Source: an uncultured beta proteobacterium
GTDB lineage: Bacteria; Pseudomonadota; Gammaproteobacteria; Burkholderiales; SG8-39
Direction: 5' to 3'
Assembly (NCBI GenBank): GCA_902826155.1
Contig: CADEDU010000020.1
Span: 18,080 to 47,454, forward strand
Length of the DNA stretch: 29,375 nt
The notes under the pieces are model-generated. The model did not search any database and had not been told where the DNA came from. It saw only the letters and a program-made list of their open reading frames with translations. A program made the position numbers and the translations under genes. Shown in pieces: positions 15,258-24,079 of this stretch (within the stretch, counting starts at the first letter, position 1; each line of letters opens with the position of its first letter).

Positions 15258-16004
15258 TCACACCGGATTGGCGATGTCGATGAAGCGGTGCTCCAGGCCG
15301 AATCGTTCCGCCAGATGCGCGCCCAACGCCTGCACGCCGAACCGCTCGGTCGCGTGATGCCCTGCAGCGATGAAGCCCACGCCTGTCTCGTGGGCTAGAT
15401 GGAACTGCGGCTCGGAGACTTCGCCCGTCAGATACGCATCGACACCTGCATCGATCGCCTGCTCGAAGTAGCTCTGCGCGCCGCCCGTGCACCAAGCGAT
15501 GCGCGCCACCGGCCGCGTCGAATCGCCCAGCACGAGCGCCTGCCGGCCCAGCACGCTCGATACGTGCGCACCCAACTGGGCAAGCGAGGTGACCGTGCTT
15601 GGCCGGCCGAACGCGATGATGTCTTGTTCGCCGCCGCGACTGTCCAGCGCAAACCCGAGCCGCTGGGCCAGTTGCGCGTTGTTGCCAAGGTCCGGATGTG
15701 CATCAAGCGGCAGGTGGAAGGCGAACAAGCTGAGGTTGGCCGCAAGCAGTCGCGCCACGCGTTCACGCCGGGCGCCGATGAGCCGAGCGTCCTCGCCGCG
15801 CCAGAAGTAGCCGTGATGCACCACGATAGCGTCGGCCTGTGCCGCGATCGCCGCATCGATCAAGGCGACGCTCGCGGTCACACCCGTAACGATGCGCCTG
15901 ACCTCCGCACGACCTTCCACCTGCAAACCGTTTGGGCAATAATCGCGAAAGCGTGAAACTTCAAGCAGTTGATCGAGATAGCGTGCGAGATCAGCACGTT
16001 GCAT
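15258..16004 (-). CDS. Nif3-like dinuclear metal center family protein (YbgI type)
   Basis: A 248-residue protein, about the length of E. coli YbgI. The metal-site residues are present: H63 and H64 in VVHHGYFWRG, D101 in HLPLDAHPDLGNN, H216 and E220 in AAGHHATERFG. The family forms toroidal hexamers; in E. coli it has been tied to 5-hydroxyuridine tRNA or GTP cyclohydrolase-like functions without agreement, so I give no reaction. Start: the ATG at 16004 has GGAGG 5 nt upstream, and the frame's extension to 16112 lacks family similarity. It precedes the petABC promoter by about 65 bp. Confidence 0.92.
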   Translation of the reverse strand: MQRADLARYLDQLLEVSRFRDYCPNGLQVEGRAEVRRIVTGVTASVALIDAAIAAQADAIVVHHGYFWRGEDARLIGARRERVARLLAANLSLFAFHLPLDAHPDLGNNAQLAQRLGFALDSRGGEQDIIAFGRPSTVTSLAQLGAHVSSVLGRQALVLGDSTRPVARIAWCTGGAQSYFEQAIDAGVDAYLTGEVSEPQFHLAHETGVGFIAAGHHATERFGVQALGAHLAERFGLEHRFIDIANPV

Positions 16005-16030
16005 CAGCCCCTCCACTGTCGTTGCACTTG

Positions 16031-16036
16031 ATTCTA
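16031..16036 (-). promoter_or_regulatory. Possible -10 box of the Nif3-family gene
   Basis: TAGAAT on the minus strand, placed to give a leader of about 20 nt before the ATG at 16004. No good -35 is visible, so this is weak. The 237 bp between this gene and the divergent protease gene hold no other feature I can support. Confidence 0.3.
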
Positions 16037-16241
16037 GCGACGCACCTCGCCCCAACCGCGCTTTCGCTGCATCCACGCCGCGCGGTAGACGTATCAGCTG
16101 AGTACGCCCCACTTAGGCTCGGAAAAGCGCTCCGAATAGAGCGTGCCACCGGCAGCGGCAACTGACCCGCGACCGTCACGCTCAGCGCCAAGCCGACCCG
16201 CCTGCCACCTCGCACCCGCTTCAACAAGGACCCATCCCATC

Positions 16242-17423
16242 GTGCGCCGACTCTGGCTCATCTTCGCGCAGGCAGTGACCGTATCGCTAGCGGCTCTGTT
16301 TGTCGTCCAAACGCTGCGACCCGAATGGCTGGCGAGCCAGCCAGCGGCAGCGCCGAGCCCTGCTCCAGCGGTGGTCGTCAACACAACGCCCTCTGTACCG
16401 GTGCCACCGGTCGCGGCGGCGAGTTCGGCGCGCGTGGGGTCGTACCACGATGCGGTGCGCAAGGCGACGCCGGGAGTGGTGAACATCTACACCGCCAAGG
16501 GCGTGAAGCCGCAGCGCCAGCCGCTGCTCGATGATCCGTTCCTGCGGCGCTTCTTCGGCGACGGTCCCGACTCCGATCAGCGCGCCACCAGTCTCGGCTC
16601 GGGCGTGATCGTCTCCGACCAGGGCTACATCGTCACCAACAATCATGTCGTGGAGGCGGCACAGGAGATCGAGGTGGCGCTCTCCGACGGCAAGAAGCTG
16701 CGCGCCAAGGTGGTCGGCACCGATCCGGAGACCGACCTGGCCGTGCTCAAGGCCGACGCCGAAAAACTCCCCGCGATCACTTTCGGCCAGTCCGACGAGC
16801 TGAAGGTCGGCGACGTGGTGCTCGCCATCGGCAATCCGTTCGGCGTGGGGCAGACCGTGACGATGGGCATCGTCAGCGCGTTGGGCCGCACCCAGTTGGG
16901 CATCAACACGTTCGAGAACTTCATTCAGACCGATGCCGCGATCAACCCGGGCAATTCGGGTGGCGCGCTGGTGGATGCCAACGGCAATCTGATCGGCATC
17001 AACACGGCCATCTACTCGCGCACCGGCGGATCGCTGGGCATCGGCTTCGCGATTCCAGCGGCAACCGCGCAGCAGGTGATGGAACAACTGATCGAGAAAG
17101 GCAGCGTCACGCGCGGCTGGATCGGCGTGGAAGCGCAGGAGGTGAGCGCCGAAATCGCCGAATCGTTCAAGTTGCCCGAGACGCGCGGCGCCCTGATCGC
17201 CAACGTCGTGCGCGGCGGCCCGGCCGAGAAAGGCGGCGTGCGCCCTGGCGACGTGCTGCTGTCGATCGGCGGCAAGCCGGTCAGCGATCCGCAGTCGATG
17301 CTCAACACGGTGGCAGCGCTCACGCCGGAGAAATCGGTACCGATCAGGGTGTGGCGCGAGCAGAAAGAGATCGATCTCAGTCTCACCGTCGGCCGTCGGC
17401 CTGCGCTCCCGCGGCGTCGCTAG
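16242..17423 (+). CDS. DegS/AlgW-type membrane-anchored HtrA serine protease
   Basis: Periplasmic HtrA protease with one inner-membrane anchor and one PDZ domain, the layout of DegS/AlgW rather than DegP (two PDZ). 393 residues from GTG at 16242: anchor at about 5-23 (WLIFAQAVTVSLAALFVVQ), Pro/Ala linker, trypsin-like domain with His135 (TNNHVV), Asp165 (ETDLAVLK) and Ser239 (NPGNSGGAL), then PDZ at about 290-385 (GWIGVEAQEV ... GGVRPGDVLLSIGG). The GTG is preferred over the upstream extension because the anchor then starts the protein; AAGGA lies 12 nt away, a bit far. In relatives it begins RseA cleavage for sigma-E; rseA is not in the window. Converges on the MetX-like gene. Confidence 0.93.
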   Translation: MRRLWLIFAQAVTVSLAALFVVQTLRPEWLASQPAAAPSPAPAVVVNTTPSVPVPPVAAASSARVGSYHDAVRKATPGVVNIYTAKGVKPQRQPLLDDPFLRRFFGDGPDSDQRATSLGSGVIVSDQGYIVTNNHVVEAAQEIEVALSDGKKLRAKVVGTDPETDLAVLKADAEKLPAITFGQSDELKVGDVVLAIGNPFGVGQTVTMGIVSALGRTQLGINTFENFIQTDAAINPGNSGGALVDANGNLIGINTAIYSRTGGSLGIGFAIPAATAQQVMEQLIEKGSVTRGWIGVEAQEVSAEIAESFKLPETRGALIANVVRGGPAEKGGVRPGDVLLSIGGKPVSDPQSMLNTVAALTPEKSVPIRVWREQKEIDLSLTVGRRPALPRRR

Positions 17424-17462
17424 TCGAAGCTGGTTTTGGGTTGGCGCAATCCGCGCGCCGCA

Positions 17463-18665
17463 CTACAGCGCCAGGAACGCGCGAATCGCGTCAGCCGCCA
17501 GACGGATGCTCACCACGCCGTCGTGGTGACCGTTGCCGCCGTCGATTTCGAACACGTGCACCTCGTTGCCCTGCGCGCGCAGGCGTTCGGCAGCGCTCAC
17601 TGACATGGCCGGTGCGAACAGACCGTCGCTCTTGGCGGGCACGAACAGCACCTTCGCCTTGATACGCGCAACCTCAGGCTCCAGGTTGTAGAGCTGATAC
17701 GCGCGCGCCGACCATGCCAGCGCCGAAACGTCGTAGGCAAGCGCATTGCCAATGCCCGAGCGTTTGAGGAACGCATCGATGTTGGGCAGGTTCGGGATGA
17801 TCTCCGTCGGCGAACGTTCGGCCTGGGTACGAATCAGACCCGGTTCACCGGCGAGTCCACCACGGCCGTAGGTACGCTCCGCCGATGCCAGCCGAGCGAG
17901 TTGGTTGAGTGCCGCCGAGGGTGACGCGCCCTCGCTACCGGACTTGGGCGCCGATTCCGACCGGCGCTGCAGCGGACCACGCATCCAAATATCGAAGATG
18001 CGCGACAGCGGCTCCTGGATCGCCAACCCCGGGCCGGTGACGTGACCGACGCGCTCCACCAGATCGGGATAGGCCGCCGCCCACTCCATCGACTGAATCG
18101 CACCGGCCGAAGCCCCGATCACCAGCTGCAGCCGAGTCACGCCGAGCGCATCGATAAGCGCACGGTGCACGCGGACGAAGTCGCGTGGTCGCAGCAACGG
18201 AAAATTCGTGCCGTAGGCCTGGCCCGTGAGGGGATTCACGCTCGATGGGCCGGTGGTGATCGCGCCGGCATTGCGCGTCACGTTCACCAGCGTGTCGGCG
18301 CTGATGACGAAGTACCGGCTGGTGTCGATCGCGCGGCCCGGGCCGATGATGGAATCCCAATAGCCGACGCGGCGGTCCTCGGCGCGATAGCGGCCGGCGG
18401 CGTGCGAGGTGCCGGTGAAGAAGTGCGCGACGAATACGGCGTTGTCGCCCTGTGCGTTCAGCTTGCCGTATGTCTCGTAGCCGAAGCGCACGTCACGCAT
18501 CGTCTGCCCGCCGACGGTCGTGTACTCCGGCAGGACGATGAAACGCTTCTGCACCACGCCCACGCCCTCGTCGGCACGCACCGCGATCGCGAGCAACGCG
18601 AACACGCACGCCACGATCCGCAGCCGCGCGGGCGCCGTGAGCGGGAATCGCGACCGGGTCGCCAC
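17463..18665 (-). CDS. Exported alpha/beta hydrolase of the MetX (homoserine O-acetyltransferase) family
   Basis: A 400-residue protein from GTG at 18665, whose first base is the first of the overlap with the tatC TAG stop. It opens with a Sec-type signal peptide (hydrophobic IVACVFALLAIAV, likely cleavage after RA-DEG). The mature part is strongly MetX-like: GYWDSIIGPGRAIDTSRYFVIS (101-122), TGPSSVNPLTGQAYG (138-152), nucleophile S186 in GASAGAIQSMEW, D347 in PAKSDGLFAP, and H380/H381 in GNGHHDGV. MetX uses cytosolic acetyl-CoA, so a periplasmic form is more likely an esterase or acyltransferase of unknown substrate. A polar insert of about 35 residues (233-268) separates the lid. Last gene of the tat run. 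Confidence 0.85.
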   Translation of the reverse strand: MATRSRFPLTAPARLRIVACVFALLAIAVRADEGVGVVQKRFIVLPEYTTVGGQTMRDVRFGYETYGKLNAQGDNAVFVAHFFTGTSHAAGRYRAEDRRVGYWDSIIGPGRAIDTSRYFVISADTLVNVTRNAGAITTGPSSVNPLTGQAYGTNFPLLRPRDFVRVHRALIDALGVTRLQLVIGASAGAIQSMEWAAAYPDLVERVGHVTGPGLAIQEPLSRIFDIWMRGPLQRRSESAPKSGSEGASPSAALNQLARLASAERTYGRGGLAGEPGLIRTQAERSPTEIIPNLPNIDAFLKRSGIGNALAYDVSALAWSARAYQLYNLEPEVARIKAKVLFVPAKSDGLFAPAMSVSAAERLRAQGNEVHVFEIDGGNGHHDGVVSIRLAADAIRAFLAL

Positions 18666-19444
18666 TACGATTCGGGCTTGTTGGAACTGGCAGCCACGTC
18701 GGTACCCGCCACGGCCGCATCGGCAGCCGGCACGGCCTTGTGCATGAACCTCGCCAGCAAGATGCCGATCTCGTAGAGGATGCACAGCGGAATCGCCAGC
18801 AGCACCTGCGAGAGCACGTCCGGCGGCGTGACGATTGCAGCGATCACGAACGCGGCAACGATGAAGTACGGCCGGAACTGCTTGAGCTGTTCGATGGTCA
18901 CCAGGCCCATGCGCACCAGCACGATCACCACGATCGGTACCTCGAACGTAATGCCGAACACCAGGAACATGGTGAGCGCGAACGACAGGTATTGCTCGAT
19001 GTCCGGCGCCACCGTGATCGACTTGGGCGCCCAGCGATACACCACGTCGAACACCGCGCCGAAGACGATGAAGTAGCAGAACGCCATGCCGATGAAGAAC
19101 AGGATCGTGCTGCTGACCACCAGCGGCAGCATCAGCTTCTTCTCGTGCAGGTACAGCCCCGGTGCGACGAAGGCCCAGGCCTGATAGAGCACGTACGGCA
19201 GCGCGACGCAGAACGCGACCAGCATGGTCATCTTGACCGGCACCAGGAACGGCGTGATGACCCCGGTGGCGATCATCTTCGTGCCTTCGGGCAGCACGCG
19301 GATCATCGGGTAAGCGAGCAGATCGTAAATCTCGCTCGACCAGTAGAACAGCGCGAAGAACACGATCACGATCGCGCCGACGGCGCGCATCACCCGCTGC
19401 CGCAGCTCGACCAGATGCGAGATGAAGGTTTCCTGGGTACTCAT
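18665..19444 (-). CDS. tatC: Sec-independent translocase subunit TatC
   Basis: Six-helix inner-membrane receptor that, with TatB, recognises twin-arginine signals. 259 residues. Functional acidic residues are kept: E13 in HLVELRQR, E101 in WAFVAPGLYLHEKK, E168 in TFEVP and D209 in TPPD. A polar Ala/Ser tail of about 25 residues extends into the cytosol beyond the last helix. It follows tatB by 39 nt. The downstream MetX-like gene starts within its stop codon, indicating translational coupling. Confidence 0.97.
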   Translation of the reverse strand: MSTQETFISHLVELRQRVMRAVGAIVIVFFALFYWSSEIYDLLAYPMIRVLPEGTKMIATGVITPFLVPVKMTMLVAFCVALPYVLYQAWAFVAPGLYLHEKKLMLPLVVSSTILFFIGMAFCYFIVFGAVFDVVYRWAPKSITVAPDIEQYLSFALTMFLVFGITFEVPIVVIVLVRMGLVTIEQLKQFRPYFIVAAFVIAAIVTPPDVLSQVLLAIPLCILYEIGILLARFMHKAVPAADAAVAGTDVAASSNKPES

Positions 19445-19483
19445 TGCGACATCGCTCGAGCGGCGATGATCATGCTTGGTGAC

Positions 19484-20056
19484 CTATGCGGCGCGCTTGG
19501 CACCGACGTCGCTTGCGGGTGAGGGTGTAGATGCGGGTGCAGAAGTGGGTGCAGGTGAGGATGCGCCTGCGGTTGCTGCGACCGCCGGATCCGCCGATGG
19601 CGCCGCGACTGGAGTCGGAGCCGGGGGAACGCCGGGAGCACCGGTGACGCCGGAGGATGCGCCGGCAAGCAAATCATTCGAGCCGGCAGGCGTTGCGTCT
19701 GATGCGCCGGCCGCCAAGGCGCTCTGCTCGGCCGTGACGGGCACTTCGCTGGTCGAGGGCGATGTGCCCGCAAGATCCTGCGCCACCTGATTGAACTCGG
19801 TCTCGGTCTTGTGGATCTCTTCGCGTACCGAGCTCTCGAATCCGCGCGCGGTGTCTTCGACCTCCTGCTTGAACTTGCGCAGCTCGTCCAGTTCGATCTC
19901 GCGATTGATGTCGGCCTTGACATCGTTCACGTAGCGCTGCAACCGGCCGAGATAGGCACCGACGGTCCTGGCCACACGCGGCAGCTTCTCGGGGCCGATG
20001 ACGACCAGCGCCACAACCGCGATCACCATCATTTCGCTGAACCCGATATCGAACAT
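19484..20056 (-). CDS. tatB: Sec-independent translocase subunit TatB
   Basis: Single-span membrane protein that pairs with TatC in substrate recognition. 190 residues: MFDIGFSEMMVIAVVALVVIGPEKLPRVAR with the conserved Glu8 and the GPEKLP hinge (21-26), a long amphipathic helix (30-100), then a low-complexity Ala/Pro/Ser/Thr tail (about 105-190) encoded by drifting GCACCC-like repeats. The frame is open for 46 codons upstream, but the ATG at 20056 starts exactly at the family's N-terminus. It is 61 nt after tatA. The tail is longer than in E. coli TatB and probably disordered. Confidence 0.95.
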   Translation of the reverse strand: MFDIGFSEMMVIAVVALVVIGPEKLPRVARTVGAYLGRLQRYVNDVKADINREIELDELRKFKQEVEDTARGFESSVREEIHKTETEFNQVAQDLAGTSPSTSEVPVTAEQSALAAGASDATPAGSNDLLAGASSGVTGAPGVPPAPTPVAAPSADPAVAATAGASSPAPTSAPASTPSPASDVGAKRAA

Positions 20057-20117
20057 TCGGCGAGTCGCGTTACGGTGCGGACGAGGGCTGTTGCGCCATG
20101 GGCAGCGAACGGCGCGG

Positions 20118-20333
20118 TCAGACCTTGGACTTGTCCTTCGTTTCGTTTTCGATCGTCTGTCCGACCTGCCGGCCGACCTCGGCGGCTTTCTCACCGCCTT
20201 CTTTCATGCCTTCCTTGAAGCCCTTCACCGCACCACCGAGATCGGTGCCGATATTGCGCAGCTTCTTGGTGCCGAAAATCAACACGATGATCAGCAAGAC
20301 GATGAGCCAGTGCCAGATGCTGAACGAACCCAT
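20118..20333 (-). CDS. tatA: Sec-independent translocase subunit TatA
   Basis: Pore-forming or membrane-thinning subunit of the Tat translocase. 71 residues: short periplasmic start, one transmembrane helix at about 6-20 ([15 protein letters not shown]), the [10 protein letters not shown] hinge (20-29), an amphipathic helix and a charged Lys/Glu tail. The ATG at 20333 is preceded by AGGAGG at 7 nt. That site is part of a 9-bp repeat array. The 110-nt gap from the HIT gene is longer than most gaps here, so tatABC may have an additional promoter, though I cannot identify one. Confidence 0.96.
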   Translation of the reverse strand: MGSFSIWHWLIVLLIIVLIFGTKKLRNIGTDLGGAVKGFKEGMKEGGEKAAEVGRQVGQTIENETKDKSKV

Positions 20334-20341
20334 GATGGAGC

Positions 20342-20377
20342 CTCCTGCGGTTCCTGCAATTGCTGCGATTGCTGCGA
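20342..20377 (-). repeat. Four 9-bp tandem repeats containing the tatA ribosome site
   Basis: On the minus strand the units TCGCAGCAA, TCGCAGCAA, TTGCAGGAA and CCGCAGGAG follow head to tail. The last supplies the AGGAG(G) of the tatA Shine-Dalgarno. Repeats of this kind can gain or lose copies by slippage, which would move the upstream context but leave the ribosome site. Confidence 0.75.
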
Positions 20378-20443
20378 TGTCGAAGCGGGACCGGTGCGCC
20401 GTCTGCGCTGGCCCCCTGCTCGCGTTCCCGATTCAATGAGGGG

Positions 20444-20809
20444 CTACGACTCACCTCTGCGAATCATCGGTCCGAGCGTATTGGGACCGCCGATGATATG
20501 TACGTGAAGATGATACACCTCCTGTCTTCCGACCCGACCGGTGTTGATGATGGTACGGAAGCCGTCCGTCGCCCCTTGATCGCGCGCAAGTCGCCCCGCT
20601 ACCGCCAGGATCTTGCCAAGCGCCGTCTGGTGGCTCGCGTCGGCCTCGTAGAGCGAGGCGATGTGCGTCTTGGGGATGATCAGGAAATGCACCGGCGCCA
20701 CCGGATGGATGTCGTGGAAGGCGAAGATGTCGTCGTCCTCGTACACCTTCTTCGCCGGAATGCTACCGGCAACGATCTTGCAAAAAATGCAGCTCGGATC
20801 GGATGTCAT
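20444..20809 (-). CDS. hinT: Histidine triad (HIT) nucleotide-binding protein, HinT-like
   Basis: Purine nucleoside phosphoramidase of the HIT family. 121 residues with the triad H100-L-H102-V-H104-I-I-G-G and the N-terminal [35 protein letters not shown]. Its size and motif match HinT. The two N-terminal cysteines (C7, C10) could bind zinc, as in some relatives. Its ATG overlaps the hisE stop as ATGA, so it is translated with the histidine genes. The symbol is by resemblance. Confidence 0.92.
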   Translation of the reverse strand: MTSDPSCIFCKIVAGSIPAKKVYEDDDIFAFHDIHPVAPVHFLIIPKTHIASLYEADASHQTALGKILAVAGRLARDQGATDGFRTIINTGRVGRQEVYHLHVHIIGGPNTLGPMIRRGES

Positions 20810-21162
20810 TTGCGCTCCTCATCGGCGCGCTGCGCACGCGCAGCCTGCACGGCCAGCCCTGATATCCCTTCGCGCCGCGCCAGTTCCGCCAGCACGGCGG
20901 CGGGCCGCAAACCGTGCTGCGCCAGCATGATCATGCAGTGAAACCACAGATCGGCGGTCTCGTTGACGATCCGGGCCGCGTCACGATCCTTGGCGGCCAT
21001 GACCGTCTCGGTCGCCTCCTCGCCGATCTTCTTGAGAATCTGATCTTCACCGCGCGCGAACAGCCGCGCGACGTACGACTTGTCGGGATCGGCACCGCGA
21101 CGACTCTCGATGACGTCGGCGAGCCGTTCGAGCACGTCGTTGCGTTCGGGTGCCTCGCTCAT
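20806..21162 (-). CDS. hisE: Phosphoribosyl-ATP pyrophosphatase HisE
   Basis: Second step of histidine synthesis: PR-ATP to PR-AMP and pyrophosphate. 118 residues, with the MazG-like acidic motif KKIGEEATE (44-52) and NETADLWFH (67-75) that bind Mg. It is a separate protein from HisI, the usual state in betaproteobacteria, unlike the HisIE fusion of enterics. The frame is open upstream, but the ATG at 21162 overlaps the hisI stop by ATGA and gives the expected length. It overlaps the HIT gene by 4 nt at its other end. Confidence 0.95.
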   Translation of the reverse strand: MSEAPERNDVLERLADVIESRRGADPDKSYVARLFARGEDQILKKIGEEATETVMAAKDRDAARIVNETADLWFHCMIMLAQHGLRPAAVLAELARREGISGLAVQAARAQRADEERK

Positions 21163-21578
21163 GCGCCGTAGATCTCCTTGGGGTCCTTCAGTACCGGGTC
21201 GACCGGCACCCAGCGATCGCCCTCGAGCCGCTGATAGAAGCAGCTGTGCCGACCGGTGTGACAGGCAATACCGCCGACCTGCTCGATCTTCAGCACGATC
21301 ACGTCGTTGTCGCAATCGAGTCGCACTTCGCGCACGCGTTGCACGTGACCGGATTCCTCGCCCTTTTTCCAGCGCCGCTTGCGGGAGCGCGACCAATAGA
21401 CCGCTTCGCGCGTGGTGACGGTCTCAGCCAGGGTCTCGCGCGTTGCCCAGGCCAGCATGAGGATGCGCTCGGACCCTTCTTCCTGGGCGATCACCGGCAC
21501 CAGGCCGTGCTCGTCCCAGTGAATGCGGTCGAGCCAGGGCACGGCCGCAGTTTGCGAAGGAGTCGAGTCGCGCGTCAT
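21159..21578 (-). CDS. hisI: Phosphoribosyl-AMP cyclohydrolase HisI
   Basis: Third step: opens the adenine ring of PR-AMP, using zinc. 139 residues. Zinc and active-site residues are in RLDCDND (C89) and [13 protein letters not shown] (C106, C113), with [26 protein letters not shown] marking the family. The ATG at 21578 is 10 nt after the hisF stop. It overlaps hisE by 4 nt. Confidence 0.96.
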   Translation of the reverse strand: MTRDSTPSQTAAVPWLDRIHWDEHGLVPVIAQEEGSERILMLAWATRETLAETVTTREAVYWSRSRKRRWKKGEESGHVQRVREVRLDCDNDVIVLKIEQVGGIACHTGRHSCFYQRLEGDRWVPVDPVLKDPKEIYGA

Positions 21579-21588
21579 GGCGGTGACA

Positions 21589-22353
21589 CTACCACCGTAC
21601 TTCGATGCCGCGTGCCGCCATCAATTCCTTGGCTTGGCGTACGGTCCACTCACCAAAATGGAAGATACTTGCCGCCAGCACCGCATCGGCCTTGCCGAGC
21701 AGGATGCCCTCGGCGAGATGTTCGAGCGTACCGACGCCGCCTGAGGCGATGACCGGAATGGTGACCGCTTCGGCGACCGCTCGGGTGAGTTCGAGATCGA
21801 ATCCGGTCTTGGTGCCGTCACGATCCATGCTGGTGAGCAGGATCTCGCCCGCGCCCAGTGTTTGCATGCGCTGCGCCCAGTCGATGGCATCGAGACCGGT
21901 CGGCCGGCGTCCGCCGTGGGTGAAAACCTCCCAACCGCTCGCCGTGGCGGATCGCTTCGCGTCGATGGCCACGACGATGCACTGCGCGCCGTACCTTCCG
22001 GCCGCTTCGGCAACCAGTTCGGGCGTCTGCACCGCGGCCGTGTTGATCGAAACCTTGTCGGCGCCCGCGTTCAGCAGCCGGCGCACGTCGGTGACCTTGC
22101 GCACGCCGCCCCCTACCGTGAGGGGAATGAATACCTGCGCAGCGACCGCCTCGATCACCGAGACGATGATGTCGCGATCGTCGGAGCTGGCGGTGATGTC
22201 GAGGAAGGTGAGCTCGTCGGCGCCCTGCTCGTCGTAGCGGCGTGCGATTTCGACCGGATCGCCGGCATCGCGCAGGTTGACGAAATTGACGCCCTTGACC
22301 ACGCGGCCGGCGGTCACATCGAGACAGGGGATAACGCGCTTGGCCAGGCCCAT
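21589..22353 (-). CDS. hisF: Imidazole glycerol phosphate synthase cyclase subunit HisF
   Basis: TIM barrel that joins ammonia from HisH to PRFAR, giving imidazole glycerol phosphate and AICAR. 254 residues. Catalytic Asp12 (IPCLDV) and Asp131 (VVAIDAKR) are present, along with the phosphate-binding loops TVGGGVR (79-85) and IASGGVG. Also [15 protein letters not shown] (172-186). The ATG at 22353 lies 42 nt after hisA. Works as a heterodimer with HisH (24063-23428). Confidence 0.97.
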   Translation of the reverse strand: MGLAKRVIPCLDVTAGRVVKGVNFVNLRDAGDPVEIARRYDEQGADELTFLDITASSDDRDIIVSVIEAVAAQVFIPLTVGGGVRKVTDVRRLLNAGADKVSINTAAVQTPELVAEAAGRYGAQCIVVAIDAKRSATASGWEVFTHGGRRPTGLDAIDWAQRMQTLGAGEILLTSMDRDGTKTGFDLELTRAVAEAVTIPVIASGGVGTLEHLAEGILLGKADAVLAASIFHFGEWTVRQAKELMAARGIEVRW

Positions 22354-22395
22354 GGTTTCCTGAACACGGGGCCGGCGTTCTCGCGCCCCGCTACG

Positions 22396-23136
22396 TTAGC
22401 CGGCGTCGGCCTCGGCCAGCGCCTGCGCCTGTTTGAAATCGAGCGTTCCCTGGTAGATCGCGCGCCCGGTGATCATGCCGATAACGCCGTCTTCTTCCAG
22501 CGCACGCACCTTGCGCACATCGTCGAGATTGGCCACGCCACCCGAGGCGATCACGGGAATGCGGATGCTCTGCGCGAGCTTCTGCGTCGCCTCAAGGTTC
22601 ACACCGGTGAGCATGCCGTCGCGGCCGATATCGGTATAGATGATGGCTTCCACGCCGAGATCCTCGAACTTCCTGGCGAGATCGATGACGTCGTGCCCGG
22701 TCATCTTCGACCAGCCCTCCACCGCAACCTTGCCGTCGCGCGCATCGAGGCCGACGATGATGTGTCCGCCGAAGGCCGAGCAGGCATCGTGCAGCAGCCC
22801 CGGATTCTTCACCGCGGCGGTGCCGATCACCACGTACGACACGCCGAGGTCGACGTAGCGCTCGATCGTGTCCATATCGCGAATGCCGCCGCCCAACTGC
22901 ACCACCACATCTTCATCCAGCGCCTCGAGGATGCCGCGGATCACCGGCTCGTTCTTCGGCTTGCCGGCACGCGCACCATTGAGATCGACCAGATGCAGGC
23001 GCTTGGCGCCGAGGGTCGCCCAATGTCTGGCCATTGCCACCGGGTCTTCGGAGTACACCGTTTCAGCTGCCATGTCGCCCTGCTGCAGGCGAACACAACG
23101 ACCATCCTTTACGTCTATGGCGGGGATGATGACCAT
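22396..23136 (-). CDS. hisA: ProFAR isomerase HisA
   Basis: TIM barrel isomerase acting just before HisHF. 246 residues, with catalytic Asp8 (IPAIDVKDG), Asp131 (VGLDARDG), and the phosphate loops QLGGGIRD (80-87) and IASGGVANL. The reading frame stays open all the way back to hisH (97 more codons), but the family start [10 protein letters not shown] is at the ATG at 23136. The ribosome site there is poor (only a GGTG 10 nt upstream), which is odd given the 291-bp gap before it. Confidence 0.95.
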   Translation of the reverse strand: MVIIPAIDVKDGRCVRLQQGDMAAETVYSEDPVAMARHWATLGAKRLHLVDLNGARAGKPKNEPVIRGILEALDEDVVVQLGGGIRDMDTIERYVDLGVSYVVIGTAAVKNPGLLHDACSAFGGHIIVGLDARDGKVAVEGWSKMTGHDVIDLARKFEDLGVEAIIYTDIGRDGMLTGVNLEATQKLAQSIRIPVIASGGVANLDDVRKVRALEEDGVIGMITGRAIYQGTLDFKQAQALAEADAG

Positions 23137-23427
23137 TGGCAATGCACCGTGGAGCGGAGGGTTGAGACGGGTGAGCCGTGGCTTGAGCGAAATGATGCGA
23201 GGTGGTTCGCGAAGTGATTCAAATGGATTCGAAAGACTCGGACCAGGCGTGCAGTCTCGATTCGGCGGGAGGGGTATCGAGTTTGAGCTGCGGGCGCGAA
23301 CTGGCTGGAGCGGACTCTGCGGGAGCGGACCGGATGGAAAACGGCCCTGACGGAGTGAGCGGTCGCGATTGAGCGCCTGGGTGGATGGATCAGTGCGATC
23401 GACGATACACGTACGGGCCGGCTTCAA
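23137..23427. other. 291-bp gap between hisH and hisA
   Basis: All other neighbours from hisG to hisE are within 42 bp or overlap, so this gap is out of line. It is purine-rich on the plus strand, with three GGAGCGGA-like or GGGAGCGGA words and several GGATTC words. The hisA frame is open throughout but codes a Pro/Arg/Ser-rich stretch with no recognisable domain. I see no convincing promoter, terminator or RNA gene. Confidence 0.5.
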
Positions 23428-24063
23428 TCATGGATTCCAGGCAACGAAGTTCGCCAGCAACCGCAATCCGTGAGTGTGACTTTTCTCGGGATGGAACTGC
23501 ACGGCAAAAATGGTATCCCGCGCAATCGCCGCGGTAAAGGGGAGTCCGTACTCGCACCGCCCGGCGGCAATCGAACCATCGTGCGGATCGGCATAGTAGC
23601 TGTGCACGAAATAGAAGCGTGCCTGGTCTTCGATCCCCGCCCACAACGGGTGCGCCCGTTGCTGCGCAACCTGATTCCAGCCCATGTGAGGCACCTTGAG
23701 ACGGGTGCCATCGGGCGCCCGCATCGTGTCCGGAAACCTGCGGACGCTGCCGGGTACCAATGCAAGGCCTGGGGTATCGCCTTCTTCGCTGCGCTCGAAC
23801 AGCATCTGCAAGCCGATGCAGATGCCCAGGAACGGTTTGTGCGCAGCCGCATCGATGACCGCCCGCCGCAAACCGTACGCGTCGAGCTCGCGCATGCAAT
23901 CGGGCATCGCGCCCTGACCCGGGAATACGACGCGATCGGCGCGCGCCACAACGTCTGGTGAAGAGGTCACGCTCACCTGCGCCTGTGGCGCGACGTGCTC
24001 GAGCGCTTTGGACACCGAGCGCAGATTGCCCATGCCGTAGTCGATGACTGCGATCGTCTTCAT
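23428..24063 (-). CDS. hisH: Imidazole glycerol phosphate synthase glutaminase subunit HisH
   Basis: Class I glutamine amidotransferase that feeds ammonia to HisF. 211 residues. The triad is C82 (LGICIGLQ), H191 and E193 (AVQFHPEKS), with the oxyanion region PGQGAMPDC (48-56). The start IAVIDYGMGNLRSV is the family N-terminus. The ATG at 24063 is 16 nt after hisB. Confidence 0.97.
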   Translation of the reverse strand: MKTIAVIDYGMGNLRSVSKALEHVAPQAQVSVTSSPDVVARADRVVFPGQGAMPDCMRELDAYGLRRAVIDAAAHKPFLGICIGLQMLFERSEEGDTPGLALVPGSVRRFPDTMRAPDGTRLKVPHMGWNQVAQQRAHPLWAGIEDQARFYFVHSYYADPHDGSIAAGRCEYGLPFTAAIARDTIFAVQFHPEKSHTHGLRLLANFVAWNP

Positions 24064-24079
24064 ACGCTTACTTCATGCT

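Noticed and set aside
17424..17462. GGCGC / GCGCC hairpin in the convergent gap
   Set aside because: Only a 5-bp stem with no U tract on either strand; not enough for a terminator.
21862..23217. 451-codon open frame on the plus strand
   Set aside because: Antisense to hisF and hisA. The product is rich in His/Arg/Asp with no domain, the usual shadow in GC-rich DNA.
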